A stretch of 64,000 nucleotides of DNA from JAMXLG01 sp963765935 (GCA_963765935.1 CAVXXX010000002.1:1-64000); one strand, 5' to 3'. Numbered from the stretch's first letter, positions 23,889-32,314 are shown. The notes: generated from the sequence alone by a model not told the origin. Translations and numbers: made by a program.

Positions 23889-25326
23889 GGTACTCGTAGA
23901 GTCCGTGGACGCCGCCTTCGCGGCCGAACCCCGATTCGCGGTACCCGCCGAACGGCGAGCTAGGATCGAATTGATTGAAAGTGTTGCACCAGACTACCCC
24001 GGCTCGCAGCTGCTGCGCGATCCACATGTTCTTACTCCCCTTATCCGTCCAAATGCCGGCCGACAGGCCGTAGGGCGTGTTATTTGCTTTATCGACCGCT
24101 TCGTCCGGAGTCCGGAATGTGAGGATCGAGAGCACGGGGCCGAAGATCTCCTCGCGCGCAATGCGATGCGAGGGGTGGACGTTCGTGAAGAACGACGCCG
24201 GGAAGAAGAAACCGCGGGCGGGCAGGTCTCCGCGTTGCTGTACGAGGGTCGCGCCCTGCTCGACGCCGCTCTTGACCAGTTCCTGAATCTTCTCTAATTG
24301 GGCGCGTGAATTGATCGCGCCGATGTCCGTATTCTTATCGAGCGGGTCGCCGAGCCGCAGGGTCTGCAGACGTTCCGTGAGGCGCACGACCACCTCGTCG
24401 TGAACGCGTTCCTCGACCAGCAGCCGCGACCCGGCGCAACAGACGTGGCCTTGATTGAAGTAAATGCCGTTGACGACGCCTTCGATCGCCTGGTCCATCG
24501 GCGCGTCCGCGAAGATGATGTGTGCCGCCTTGCCGCCCAGTTCGAGCGTAAGCCGTTTGTCGGTTCCACTCAGACGCCTCGCGATTGACTTTCCGACTTC
24601 GGTCGAACCCGTAAACGCAATCTTGTCGACACCTTCGTGCTCGACGAGCGCGGCGCCGGTCGCGCCGTCGCCGCTGACGACGTTGACGACGCCGGGCGGA
24701 AGATCGCACTCTTCGATAATTTGCGCGAGCGCGAGCGCCGTGAGCGGCGTTGTTTCGGCCGGCTTAAGGACGACGGTGTTGCCGCAGGCGAGGGCGGGAG
24801 CGATCTTCCAAGCGGCCATGAGCAGCGGGAAGTTCCACGGAACGATCTGACCGCACACGCCGATCGGAGCGGCTTGCCGTCCAGCGCGCAATGCGTATTC
24901 GAGTTTATCGGCCCAACCGGCGTAATAGAAGAAGTGCGCCGCCGCCATCGGGATGTCGAAATCGCGCGACTCTTTGATCGGCTTGCCGCCGTCAAGCGTT
25001 TCGAGGACGGCGAGCTCCCGGCCGCGCTCGGTGATCGCCCGCGCAATCCGATAGATGTACTTCGCGCGATCAGCCGGCTTTAAGCGGCGCCAATACTTCT
25101 CGTAGCCTTTTCGCGCGGCGTGCACGGCGCGATCAACGTCGGCTGCCGACGCGTAGGCAATCTCTGCGAGGCGCGTTTCATTAGCGGGGTTGATGGTGGC
25201 GAAGTATCCCTCACCGGCGGGCGAGGTCCACTTTCCATCGATGAAGAGTCCGTAGCGTTCGCGAATCGGCGGACGCAGGCTCTCGGGGGCCGGAGCATAC
25301 TCAAATATCGCCATGGTTTCTCGCAT
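23878..25326 (-). CDS. NAD(P)-dependent aldehyde dehydrogenase
   Basis: A 482-residue complete ALDH. NAD site: IGVCGQIVPWNFPLLMAAWK and FTGSTEVGKSIA; catalytic Glu in LELGGKAAH; catalytic Cys in NQGHVCCAGSR; IFGPVLSI and the C-terminal PFGGYRESGFGREGG. Substrate is not determined by sequence, but the start shares one base with the deoC stop (TGATG), so oxidation of acetaldehyde from deoxyribose-5-phosphate cleavage to acetate is a reasonable proposal (inference). ATG at 25326 chosen; ATG at 25314 is an alternative. It belongs to the minus-strand run hppD-deoC-ALDH-GGDEF/EAL-egtB-like. Confidence 0.92.
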   Translation of the reverse strand: MRETMAIFEYAPAPESLRPPIRERYGLFIDGKWTSPAGEGYFATINPANETRLAEIAYASAADVDRAVHAARKGYEKYWRRLKPADRAKYIYRIARAITERGRELAVLETLDGGKPIKESRDFDIPMAAAHFFYYAGWADKLEYALRAGRQAAPIGVCGQIVPWNFPLLMAAWKIAPALACGNTVVLKPAETTPLTALALAQIIEECDLPPGVVNVVSGDGATGAALVEHEGVDKIAFTGSTEVGKSIARRLSGTDKRLTLELGGKAAHIIFADAPMDQAIEGVVNGIYFNQGHVCCAGSRLLVEERVHDEVVVRLTERLQTLRLGDPLDKNTDIGAINSRAQLEKIQELVKSGVEQGATLVQQRGDLPARGFFFPASFFTNVHPSHRIAREEIFGPVLSILTFRTPDEAVDKANNTPYGLSAGIWTDKGSKNMWIAQQLRAGVVWCNTFNQFDPSSPFGGYRESGFGREGGVHGLYEYLAH

Positions 25327-26219
25327 CAATCCTTTGGAATGTAGTCGCTTCCCGCATAGCGTCCCGTTTCTTCCTTTTCTAGCTGCATCAAGAGATCGTC
25401 GAGCAACGAGCTCGCGCCGATACGGAACGCTGTGGGATCGAGCCATGCGTCGCCGAGTGTTTCTTTGATGATCACGAGATAGGTCAGGGCTTGTTTCGTC
25501 GTGCGCACACCGCCGGCAACTTTCAATCCGCGCCGTTCCCCCGTTCGGCGCGCAAAGTCGCGGAGCGCTTCGCACATCACCAGCGCAGCCGGCGGCGTCG
25601 CGTTGGTGCCGACTTTGCCGGTGGACGTCTTGATGAAATCCGCGCCGGCCTCCAATGCGAGATCGCTTGCGCGGCGGATGTTGTCGTACGTGCCAAGTTC
25701 GCCCGTCTCGAGAATTACCTTGAGATGAACGTTGCGACAGAGCTGTTTTACTTGGACGATTTCGTCGTAAACCGTTTGTTCGCGACCGGCTAGAAATGCG
25801 CCGCGGTCGATCACCATATCGATTTCATCGGCGCCGGCAGCAATTGCCGCCGCCGTGTCGGCGAGCCTGACGTCGAGACTGGAAAGTCCGCTCGGAAACG
25901 CCGTCGCAACCGATGCGACGCTGACGTTGCTGCCGCGCAGCGCGTCTTTCGCAGCGGCAACGAGTTTCGGGTACACACAGACGGCTGCAACGCTCGGCAC
26001 ATTTGGCCAACCGGGACGCGGACGAAGCGCTTTCGCGCACAGCGAGCGAATGCGCCCGTCAGAATCCTTTCCTTCCAGCGTCGTGAGATCGGTGCACCGG
26101 ATCGCGAGCGTGATGCCTTCGAGCTTCGCCGATGTTTTGATGGAGCGCTTTCCGAGCGCAGCAGCGCGCGCCTCGAGCATAACGGCGTCGACTGAGACGG
26201 ACGGTGCGAGGAGAGCCAT
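25326..26219 (-). CDS. deoC: Deoxyribose-phosphate aldolase
   Basis: Cleaves 2-deoxyribose-5-phosphate to glyceraldehyde-3-phosphate and acetaldehyde. 297 residues, TIM barrel. Signatures: EGITLAIRCTDLTTLEG, VCVYPKLV, ATAFPSG, ADEIDMVIDRGAFLAG, LKVILETGELG, the Schiff-base lysine in DFIKTSTGK and KVAGGVRTTKQAL. The usual DxTxL at the first strand appears as CTDLTTLEG. The ATG at 26219 lies four bases after the hppD stop. A longer upstream frame runs antisense-like through hppD and was rejected. A free-standing nucleoside-salvage context is missing; here the gene sits inside the tyrosine/aldehyde operon. Confidence 0.92.
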   Translation of the reverse strand: MALLAPSVSVDAVMLEARAAALGKRSIKTSAKLEGITLAIRCTDLTTLEGKDSDGRIRSLCAKALRPRPGWPNVPSVAAVCVYPKLVAAAKDALRGSNVSVASVATAFPSGLSSLDVRLADTAAAIAAGADEIDMVIDRGAFLAGREQTVYDEIVQVKQLCRNVHLKVILETGELGTYDNIRRASDLALEAGADFIKTSTGKVGTNATPPAALVMCEALRDFARRTGERRGLKVAGGVRTTKQALTYLVIIKETLGDAWLDPTAFRIGASSLLDDLLMQLEKEETGRYAGSDYIPKD

Positions 26220-26223
26220 AGGT

Positions 26224-27339
26224 TTACAGGGTGCCGCGCCGCTCTTGTTCCTTTTCGATGGAAACAAAGAGCGCTTTGAAGTTGCCTTTTCCGAACGAGA
26301 GGCTTCCCTTACGCTGGATGATTTCGAAGAAGACGGTCGGACGGTCCTGAAGCGGCTTCGTAAAAATTTGGAGCATGTAGCCTTGATCGTCGCGATCGAC
26401 GAGAATGCGACGCTGACGTAGCACCTCGAGCGCTTCATCGATCTTCCCGACACGATCTTCGAGCATCTCGTAGTACGTCTCCGGCGTGTCGAGAAATTCG
26501 ACGCCGTTATACTTCAATGCATCGATCGTGGCAACGATGTCCTCGGTGCGAATCGCAATGTGTTGCACGCCGGCGCCGCGATAGAAGTCCAGATACTCCT
26601 CGATCTGCGACTTTTTCTTGCCTTCTGCCGGCTCGTTGATCGGGAACTTTACCTGATGCCGCGGGTCGGTCATCACTTTAGATTTTAGCGCCGTGTATTC
26701 GGTCGAAATGTCTTTATCATCGAACGAAACCAATTGCGAGAAACCAAAGACCTTCGCATAAAAATCACCCCAAGCGTCCATTTCGCCCCAACCGACATTG
26801 CCGACGCAGTGATCGATGAACTGCAGCTGCGGTTTTTTGCTTCCGGGGAGCGACCGGCGCTCTTCGACGAACCCCGGCGTGAAGATGCCTTTGTATCCGT
26901 CGCGCTGCACGAACGTATGAACGGTCTCGCCGTAGGTCGCGATGGTAGCTTTGATGATGCGGCCGTGCTCGTCGCGTGTTTCGGCCGGCGGCGCAATCGA
27001 CTTTGCACCGCCCACCATCGCCTTATCGTATGCGGCGCGCACGTCTTCGACGAGAATTGCGATGTCTTTCACGCCGTCGCCGTGCAGCACCACGTGCTTG
27101 CTGATCTCGTCATCCGGAACGAGGCTAGCCGTGAGCACGAAGCGGATCTTGTTCTGCTCGAGAACGTAACTGCAGCGATTCTTCACGCCCGTTTCCGGCC
27201 CGGCGTACGCCACTTGGTCGAAGCCGAAGGCCGACATATAGTAGTGGGCCGCCTGCTTCGCGTTCCCCACGTAGAATTCAACGTAGTCCCAGTCGATGCG
27301 CGCCAGCGGATTGCTGCGCGCTTCCGTCATCGTGCTCAT
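26224..27339 (-). CDS. hppD: 4-hydroxyphenylpyruvate dioxygenase
   Basis: Non-haem Fe(II) enzyme converting 4-hydroxyphenylpyruvate to homogentisate in tyrosine breakdown. 371 residues, two VOC-type halves. The C-terminal catalytic half contains the 2-His-1-Glu iron triad: FIDHCVGNV (about 178), GVQHIAIRTEDI (about 260) and FFEIIQRKG (about 341), plus the F-G-K-GNFKALF end motif. N-terminal half: WDYVEFYVGNAKQAAHYYMSAFGF. It is first in the minus-strand run and divergent from the uncharacterised gene at 27390, with 50 bases between that contain a perfect inverted repeat. Homogentisate would be passed to HmgA (30918-32087). Confidence 0.96.
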   Translation of the reverse strand: MSTMTEARSNPLARIDWDYVEFYVGNAKQAAHYYMSAFGFDQVAYAGPETGVKNRCSYVLEQNKIRFVLTASLVPDDEISKHVVLHGDGVKDIAILVEDVRAAYDKAMVGGAKSIAPPAETRDEHGRIIKATIATYGETVHTFVQRDGYKGIFTPGFVEERRSLPGSKKPQLQFIDHCVGNVGWGEMDAWGDFYAKVFGFSQLVSFDDKDISTEYTALKSKVMTDPRHQVKFPINEPAEGKKKSQIEEYLDFYRGAGVQHIAIRTEDIVATIDALKYNGVEFLDTPETYYEMLEDRVGKIDEALEVLRQRRILVDRDDQGYMLQIFTKPLQDRPTVFFEIIQRKGSLSFGKGNFKALFVSIEKEQERRGTL

Positions 27340-27343
27340 GCCG

Positions 27344-27356
27344 TTCGCTTAGCGAA
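27344..27356. promoter_or_regulatory. Inverted repeat in the divergent hppD/tyrosine-gene spacer
   Basis: TTCGCTTAGCGAA: perfect 6-base arms around one central base, four bases before the hppD start on one side and 33 bases before the 27390 gene on the other. It could be a shared operator or a small hairpin masking the hppD start. No clear -10/-35 elements could be placed in the 50-base spacer. Confidence 0.3.
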
Positions 27357-27389
27357 GCGTCGAGAGGGGCCCTGTCGAAAGAGCCGTTC

Positions 27390-28295
27390 ATGAGCACCTC
27401 TACGCCGCTTAAACCGACCGTCCGGGTCGCGTTCGAGCGCCTTATCGACTACGCCGGTCTGTTTCCGCCTGCAAAGCTCGACATGGCTCCGGCGCTTGCC
27501 GAATACGAGATGAGTCGTAACGGTCCGTATGCGTGGATGCTCGGACGGTTTATCGTGCCGGCGTCGCGGATCGAGGAGCTGCTCGTGCAAGACCTCGCAT
27601 TGCCGATTCCACTCTCCGTAATCGTCGATGCGGGAAGCGACGCCCGTGCCTGGTTCGGCAACGCAGCGCAGATGCTCGACCGGTTACGCGCGTATCGCGA
27701 AAACGAAGCGCGCATTTCCATCGAAGCGCTCGAAGTGCCCTTGCCGCCGTTGATCTCCAAACGCGAGACGTACGAAGCAACGATCGGGCAATTCGCAATG
27801 CTGGCCGAGCGCCACGGGTTGCGCGAGCTTCCCACGTATATCGAGATCCCGCGTGACGAGCGATTCGGCGAGCTGCTCGTTTCGACAATGGCGGCGTTTG
27901 CACGGTACGGTGTCGGCGCGAAATTGCGATGCGGCGGCGTCGTCGCATCGGCCGTGCCGTCGCCAGAGCAAGTCGCGACGTTTCTCGCCGCATCGGGTGA
28001 GGCATCGGTTCCCTTCAAAGCGACGGCCGGTCTCCATCATCCGATCCGCCATTTCAATGAAGTTGCCGGCTTTACGATGCATGGTTTTCTCAATATTCTC
28101 GCCGCCACATCGCTGCGGACCGAATCCGAGGCGACACTTACCGAGATCATCGCACGCGAAGATGCTCGCGACTTCGATGGCCTGAAGGTCGATGCGTTGA
28201 CGCGTGGGCGAGATGCATTTATCGCCTACGGCAGTTGCAGTTTCAGCGAACCGGTTGAGGATTTGATCGCACTCTCCATCCTTCCGAAAGCGTAA
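27390..28295 (+). CDS. Uncharacterised protein of the tyrosine catabolic locus, TIM-barrel-like pattern
   Basis: A 301-residue soluble protein without a recognised family. It shows repeated strand-helix units: LSVIVDAGSDARAWF, ARISIEALEVPLPP, PTYIEIPRDERFGELLV, VGAKLRCGG, VPFKATAGLHHPIRHF, GFLNILAA, DGLKVDAL and a final FIAYGSCSFSEPVEDL. The order resembles a (beta-alpha)8 barrel with polar residues at strand ends (Glu, Lys, Lys, His-His). It lies between hppD (divergent) and fahA, seven bases before the fahA GTG, so it is almost certainly cotranscribed with fumarylacetoacetase. The maleylacetoacetate isomerase step is not otherwise represented in the window, which makes this gene a candidate for it (inference only). 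ATG at 27390. Confidence 0.8.
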   Translation: MSTSTPLKPTVRVAFERLIDYAGLFPPAKLDMAPALAEYEMSRNGPYAWMLGRFIVPASRIEELLVQDLALPIPLSVIVDAGSDARAWFGNAAQMLDRLRAYRENEARISIEALEVPLPPLISKRETYEATIGQFAMLAERHGLRELPTYIEIPRDERFGELLVSTMAAFARYGVGAKLRCGGVVASAVPSPEQVATFLAASGEASVPFKATAGLHHPIRHFNEVAGFTMHGFLNILAATSLRTESEATLTEIIAREDARDFDGLKVDALTRGRDAFIAYGSCSFSEPVEDLIALSILPKA

Positions 28296-28302
28296 GCGAC
28301 CC

Positions 28303-29571
28303 GTGCCGCACGTACAATCCTGGCTGGAGATTCCCGCCGGCAGTGACTTCACGATTTACAACTTACCGTACGGAGCGTTTCACGCCGTCGACGGCCGCGT
28401 GCACCTCGGTATTGCGATCGGCACGAAGATTCTCGATCTCCATGCCGTTTCCGAAGCGGGTCTCCTCGACGACATCTGCGACCGCCGGATCCTCCAAGCC
28501 GAGCGTATGAATCCGTTTCTCGCATTAGGCCGCGAAAAGTGGAAAGCGCTTCGTTTGCGCATTGCAGCGCTTCTTCGTACCGATCAAGCGGCCGACACAC
28601 GCTTGCGCCAACTCAACGCATCGCAGATGTTCGTCGAGCAATCCGGTGCGAAAATGGTCGTGCCGATGAACGTTGGAGACTACGTCGACTTTTATTCATC
28701 GATCGAACACGCGACGAACCTCGGGAAAATCTTTCGTCCCGACGGCGAGGCGCTGATGCCGAATTGGCGGCATCTTCCGATTGCCTATCACGGGCGTTCC
28801 AGTACGATCGTGATCGACGGTACGCCGATCGTGCGGCCATCGGGTCAACGCAAGCCGCCCGGAAGCGATGCGCCCGTTTTCGGACCGAGCACGAAGCTCG
28901 ATATCGAACTCGAGGTCGGCTTCGTTACGGGTCCGGGCAATAAACTCGGCGAGCCGATTCCGGCGGAGAAAGCGCGCGACCACATCTTCGGCCTCGTGCT
29001 GGTAAATGATTGGAGCGCGCGCGATATTCAGGCATGGGAGTATCAGCCGCTCGGGCCGTTCCTCGGCAAATCGTTCGCAACCACGATATCGCCGTGGATC
29101 GTGACGTTGGAAGCGCTCGAACCGTTCCGCACGAAAGGCCCGTCGCAAGATCCGCAACCGCTGCCGTATCTGCGTTCGCCGGATCGGTGGGCGTACGATA
29201 TTTCACTTGCCGTCGATCTGCGGACGGAGCGGATGCGCGTGCAAGGATCGACGCCTAAAACCGTTGCTCGAACGAACTTCAAAGAGATGTACTGGAACAT
29301 GGCGCAACAACTCGCTCACGTGACGGTGAACGGAACGGCGATTCGTCCGGGCGATCTGTATGCGTCGGGAACGATCAGCGGCAATGCTCCCGATGCGTTC
29401 GGGAGTTTCATCGAGATGACATGGAACGGCACAAAGCCGTTACGTGTCGGCGATGAGACACGCACGTTTCTCGAGGACGGCGATGAGGTGACGCTGCGCG
29501 GCTGGTGCGAATCCGGCGAGTTTCACATCGGCTTCGGCAAAGCGAGCGGGACGATTCAGCCGGCGCGCTGA
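28303..29571 (+). CDS. fahA: Fumarylacetoacetase
   Basis: Hydrolyses fumarylacetoacetate to fumarate and acetoacetate, the last step of tyrosine degradation. 422 residues with the small N-terminal SH3-like domain (SWLEIPAGSDFTIYNLPYGAF) and a FAH domain: VGDYVDFYSSIEHATNLGKIFRP, PIAYHGRSSTIV, metal ligands in DIELEVGFV and LVNDWSARDIQAWEY, and LASG-type APDAFGSFIEM. GTG start at 28303. Its stop shares one base with the next gene's ATG (TGATG), so the LigD-polymerase-like protein is made from the same message. Confidence 0.96.
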   Translation: MPHVQSWLEIPAGSDFTIYNLPYGAFHAVDGRVHLGIAIGTKILDLHAVSEAGLLDDICDRRILQAERMNPFLALGREKWKALRLRIAALLRTDQAADTRLRQLNASQMFVEQSGAKMVVPMNVGDYVDFYSSIEHATNLGKIFRPDGEALMPNWRHLPIAYHGRSSTIVIDGTPIVRPSGQRKPPGSDAPVFGPSTKLDIELEVGFVTGPGNKLGEPIPAEKARDHIFGLVLVNDWSARDIQAWEYQPLGPFLGKSFATTISPWIVTLEALEPFRTKGPSQDPQPLPYLRSPDRWAYDISLAVDLRTERMRVQGSTPKTVARTNFKEMYWNMAQQLAHVTVNGTAIRPGDLYASGTISGNAPDAFGSFIEMTWNGTKPLRVGDETRTFLEDGDEVTLRGWCESGEFHIGFGKASGTIQPAR

Positions 29572-30461
29572 TGCGCTACAGCGTCTGCGGCCACACCATC
29601 GATGTGGATGACGACGAGCGTCTCGTCTTTCCGCGCGAGGGGCTGCGCGCCAAGGATCTGCTGCGCTATTACGTCGCCGTCTGGCCGTGGATCGATCCGT
29701 ATCTTCGCGACCGGCCGGTCGTCTATGAAACGTTCTTCACCACGATTTCGAGCCCGAACACCTTCGAGCAGGACCCGCCGCCCGAAACGCCCCGGTGGGT
29801 CAAACGCGTGCGCATCGCCGGGCGTGAACGGGACGTCACGTACGTCATTGCCGATTCGCCCGCGGCGCTCGTCTATCTCGTGAAGCTGCGCATGGTGACG
29901 CTGCATGTGTGGATGTCGACGCGGCGTCACATCGAGCAACCGGATTTCGCGTTGTTCGATCTCGATCCGGTCGGCGATGTTGCACCGAACCTTCTCGCTA
30001 GCGCTGCGCTGCACGTGCGGGACGCGCTGCAAGAGGGCGGAGTCTCATCGGCGCTTGTGAAGCTCTCGGGGCGCGGCGGTCTCCATGTCGTGGTGCCGAT
30101 CGTGCCGGAGTTCGATTACACCGCCGTGCGCGCGTTCGTGGAAACCGTTGCGCACAACGTCGCGCAACGGTTTCCCAAATGCTTCACCTCGGAACGAGTC
30201 GTCGCGGAGCGACCGAAAGGCACCGTCTACATCGACGCGCGTCAAGTCGGCCGCGGCATGACGGTCGTGCCGCCGTTTTCGCTTCGAGCCTGCGACGGCG
30301 CTCCCGTATCGATGCCGGTTTCCTGGCGCGATGTCGAGCGGTGGACACGCAGTCGCGCGAAGGAGTTGCCGTCGTTCTCGATCTCGCGCGCGCTCGAGGT
30401 GCTCGCAGATGACGGCGATCCGTGGGACTGGCAACCCGTGCGGTTAAGTACCCTGTCATGA
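29571..30461 (+). CDS. Stand-alone LigD-type polymerase (PolDom/archaeo-eukaryotic primase family)
   Basis: A 296-residue protein equal to the polymerase domain of bacterial NHEJ LigD, without ligase or phosphoesterase domains. Signatures: LRYYVAVWPWIDPYLRDRPV, catalytic aspartates in FALFDLDPV (about 123), SGRGGLHVVVPI (about 166) and YIDARQVGRGMTVVPPFSLRA (about 222), with PVSWRDVERW near the end. It would add or fill in (ribo)nucleotides at DNA ends. Neither Ku nor an ATP-dependent ligase is in the window. ATG overlaps the fahA stop (TGATG) and its own stop overlaps the acetyltransferase start (ATGA), an unexpected place for a DNA repair gene. Confidence 0.88.
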   Translation: MRYSVCGHTIDVDDDERLVFPREGLRAKDLLRYYVAVWPWIDPYLRDRPVVYETFFTTISSPNTFEQDPPPETPRWVKRVRIAGRERDVTYVIADSPAALVYLVKLRMVTLHVWMSTRRHIEQPDFALFDLDPVGDVAPNLLASAALHVRDALQEGGVSSALVKLSGRGGLHVVVPIVPEFDYTAVRAFVETVAHNVAQRFPKCFTSERVVAERPKGTVYIDARQVGRGMTVVPPFSLRACDGAPVSMPVSWRDVERWTRSRAKELPSFSISRALEVLADDGDPWDWQPVRLSTLS

Positions 30462-30928
30462 GTGCCATGACCGACGCCGAAGCATTTCTCGCGCTCAATC
30501 GCGAGTCGGAAGCATTGCTCTCGCCGCTGAATCCGGACAGTTTGCAGGCGCTCATTGCAACGGCGTACTGTGCATGGCTGACACCGGAACGCGATGCGAT
30601 GCTGATCGCCATGAACGAACGTTCGAACTACGACAGCCCGAACTTCACGTGGTTCTCACAACGCTACGATCGTTTCGTCTACGTCGATCGGGTCGTTGTT
30701 GCCGAATCGGCGCGAGGGCGGGGTCTTGCGCGAGCGCTCTACGAACGGTTAATTCAGCAAGCGCGCGCCGACGGTTACCCGGTTCTTTGTGCGGAAATCT
30801 ACTACGATCCACCCAATCCCGCGTCGGACGCCTTTCACGAGTCGATGGGATTTGTAGAAATCGGCCGCGCGTATCTGGGCGATCGCGACAAGAGCGTCCG
30901 GTATATCATGCGTTCGCTCAACGTTTGA
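30458..30928 (+). CDS. GNAT family N-acetyltransferase
   Basis: A 156-residue single GNAT domain. The acetyl-CoA pyrophosphate loop is VVVAESARGRGLARALYERL (about 84-103) and motif B is FHESMGFVEIGRAYLG (about 126-141). Acceptor unknown. ATG at 30458 overlaps the polymerase-domain stop by four bases. The last 11 bases overlap the 3' end of hmgA on the opposite strand. Confidence 0.85.
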   Translation: MSAMTDAEAFLALNRESEALLSPLNPDSLQALIATAYCAWLTPERDAMLIAMNERSNYDSPNFTWFSQRYDRFVYVDRVVVAESARGRGLARALYERLIQQARADGYPVLCAEIYYDPPNPASDAFHESMGFVEIGRAYLGDRDKSVRYIMRSLNV

Positions 30929-32087
30929 TCGAGGGCGCTTCCACCCACGACCGGTAGTACTGGGCGTCTTCGACATCGAGCGCGGCTTGTGCGAGGTGAA
31001 GCGGTTTGAACGTATCGACCATCACTGCGATTTCGTCGGTTGAGGTTTTGCCGAGACTCGCCTCAACCGCACCGGGCTGCGGACCATGGGGCGCGCCGGC
31101 CGCGTGCAGCGTAATCGAACCTTCCTCAACGCCGCGCCGGCTCATGAAGTTCCCGCTGACATAGTACAACACTTCGTCGCAATCGACGCTCGAGTGATTG
31201 TACGGCACGGGAATCGCGAGCGGATGATAATCGAAGAGACGCGGTACGAACGCGCAGAATGCGGCCCCCGGAGCTTCGAACGTCGCGTGCGCGGGCGGCG
31301 GCTGATGCAGCTTGCCGGTGATCGGTGCGAACTCTTCCAGATTGAATGCGTACGGGTAACAGTAGCCGTCCCACCCGACGACGTCGCACGGATGGTTCTG
31401 CACGATGTACGTCGCATTGCGTCCGGCATTGCTGACGCGGACTTCGTATTCGCCTTGTGCATCAATTGGCGCTTTGAGGACCGGAGCGCGGAAGTCTCGT
31501 TCGTAATAGGGCGCGTGTTCTTCGAGTTGTCCGTACTCGTTGCGGTACTTGCGCGGAATCTTCACCATGCCGGATGACTCGTGCACGAGCATGCGCGTCG
31601 GCATCGATGGAATGAGGCGATAGGTCGTGCCCGTCGGGATGATGAGGTAGTCGTTCGCGCGGTAAGCAATCTCGCCGAAGTTCGTTTCGATCACACCGGC
31701 GCCGTGATGGATGAAGAGCAATTCATCGCCGCCGGTATTGCGGTACCAATACTCCATCGGCCGGTCGGCATCTGCGATCGAAATCAAGATGTCCGTGTTG
31801 CCCAAAACCGGACGTCGCGATTCGACCGCATCGCCCGCCGTATCGATTTGTGCCGTCTTGAAGTGCCGATTGCGTAAGGGTTCGTTCGAAATGAGCCGCA
31901 CCGCGGGCCGATTCCATTCGCGCACGTCGAGGGTCGCCGTCGGCGGACGCAAGTGGTAGAGCAATGAGTAGACGTTTTCGAAGCCCTTCGTCGAGAAAAG
32001 TTCTTCGGCGTAGAGACCGCCGTCGGGACGCCGGAACTGGATGTGGCGTTTGTGTGGTAGCGATCCTGCGCGAACGTATGAAGGCAT
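30918..32087 (-). CDS. hmgA: Homogentisate 1,2-dioxygenase
   Basis: Fe(II) ring-cleaving dioxygenase turning homogentisate into maleylacetoacetate. 389 residues, cupin fold, in the shorter bacterial branch. Key segments: ADADRPMEYWYRNTGGDELLFIHHGAG, FGEIAYRANDYLIIPTGTTYR, CDVVGWDGYCYPYAFNLEEFAPI and FVPRLFDYHPLAIPVPYNHSSVDCDEVLYY, with the iron-binding His/Glu region; then GSITLHAAGAPHGPQPGAVEAS with a further His. It faces the fahA set and follows a CDGSH gene by three bases, so the tyrosine pathway is split over both strands. Confidence 0.94.
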   Translation of the reverse strand: MPSYVRAGSLPHKRHIQFRRPDGGLYAEELFSTKGFENVYSLLYHLRPPTATLDVREWNRPAVRLISNEPLRNRHFKTAQIDTAGDAVESRRPVLGNTDILISIADADRPMEYWYRNTGGDELLFIHHGAGVIETNFGEIAYRANDYLIIPTGTTYRLIPSMPTRMLVHESSGMVKIPRKYRNEYGQLEEHAPYYERDFRAPVLKAPIDAQGEYEVRVSNAGRNATYIVQNHPCDVVGWDGYCYPYAFNLEEFAPITGKLHQPPPAHATFEAPGAAFCAFVPRLFDYHPLAIPVPYNHSSVDCDEVLYYVSGNFMSRRGVEEGSITLHAAGAPHGPQPGAVEASLGKTSTDEIAVMVDTFKPLHLAQAALDVEDAQYYRSWVEAPSIKR

Positions 32088-32090
32088 GCG

Positions 32091-32303
32091 TTACTCCCGA
32101 ATATCTGTTGCTCGCTCGGTTGCGTTAAAGCCGTTTTCCTTATGAGTGCCGTCGCAGAACGGTTTCGTTTTCGACCCGCCGCAGCGGCAGAGGACGAAGT
32201 TCTGCTCGACGGTGTACGGATTTCCATCTGCGTCGGTCAGCGTCGCCGTACCCTTGACGAGGTACGGACCGTTCTCGCGCACTTTGATTGAAACGTCCTG
32301 CAT
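32091..32303 (-). CDS. CDGSH iron-sulfur domain protein
   Basis: A 70-residue protein with the full 3Cys-1His cluster motif CRCGGSKTKPFCDGTH (about 39-54) binding a 2Fe-2S cluster; ENGPYLVKGTATLTDADGN precedes it as the small beta-domain. Such short bacterial forms are cytosolic redox or cluster-transfer proteins of unsettled role. It lies three bases upstream of hmgA and 11 bases downstream of the YbhB-like gene, suggesting one message; an electron-transfer or iron-repair role for HmgA is only a suggestion. Confidence 0.93.
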   Translation of the reverse strand: MQDVSIKVRENGPYLVKGTATLTDADGNPYTVEQNFVLCRCGGSKTKPFCDGTHKENGFNATERATDIRE

Positions 32304-32314
32304 AACGGTAGCTT

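Noticed and set aside
29505..29570. Upstream extension of the LigD-polymerase gene
   Set aside because: The extra residues are the fahA C terminus read in another frame; the TGATG junction gives a normal start.
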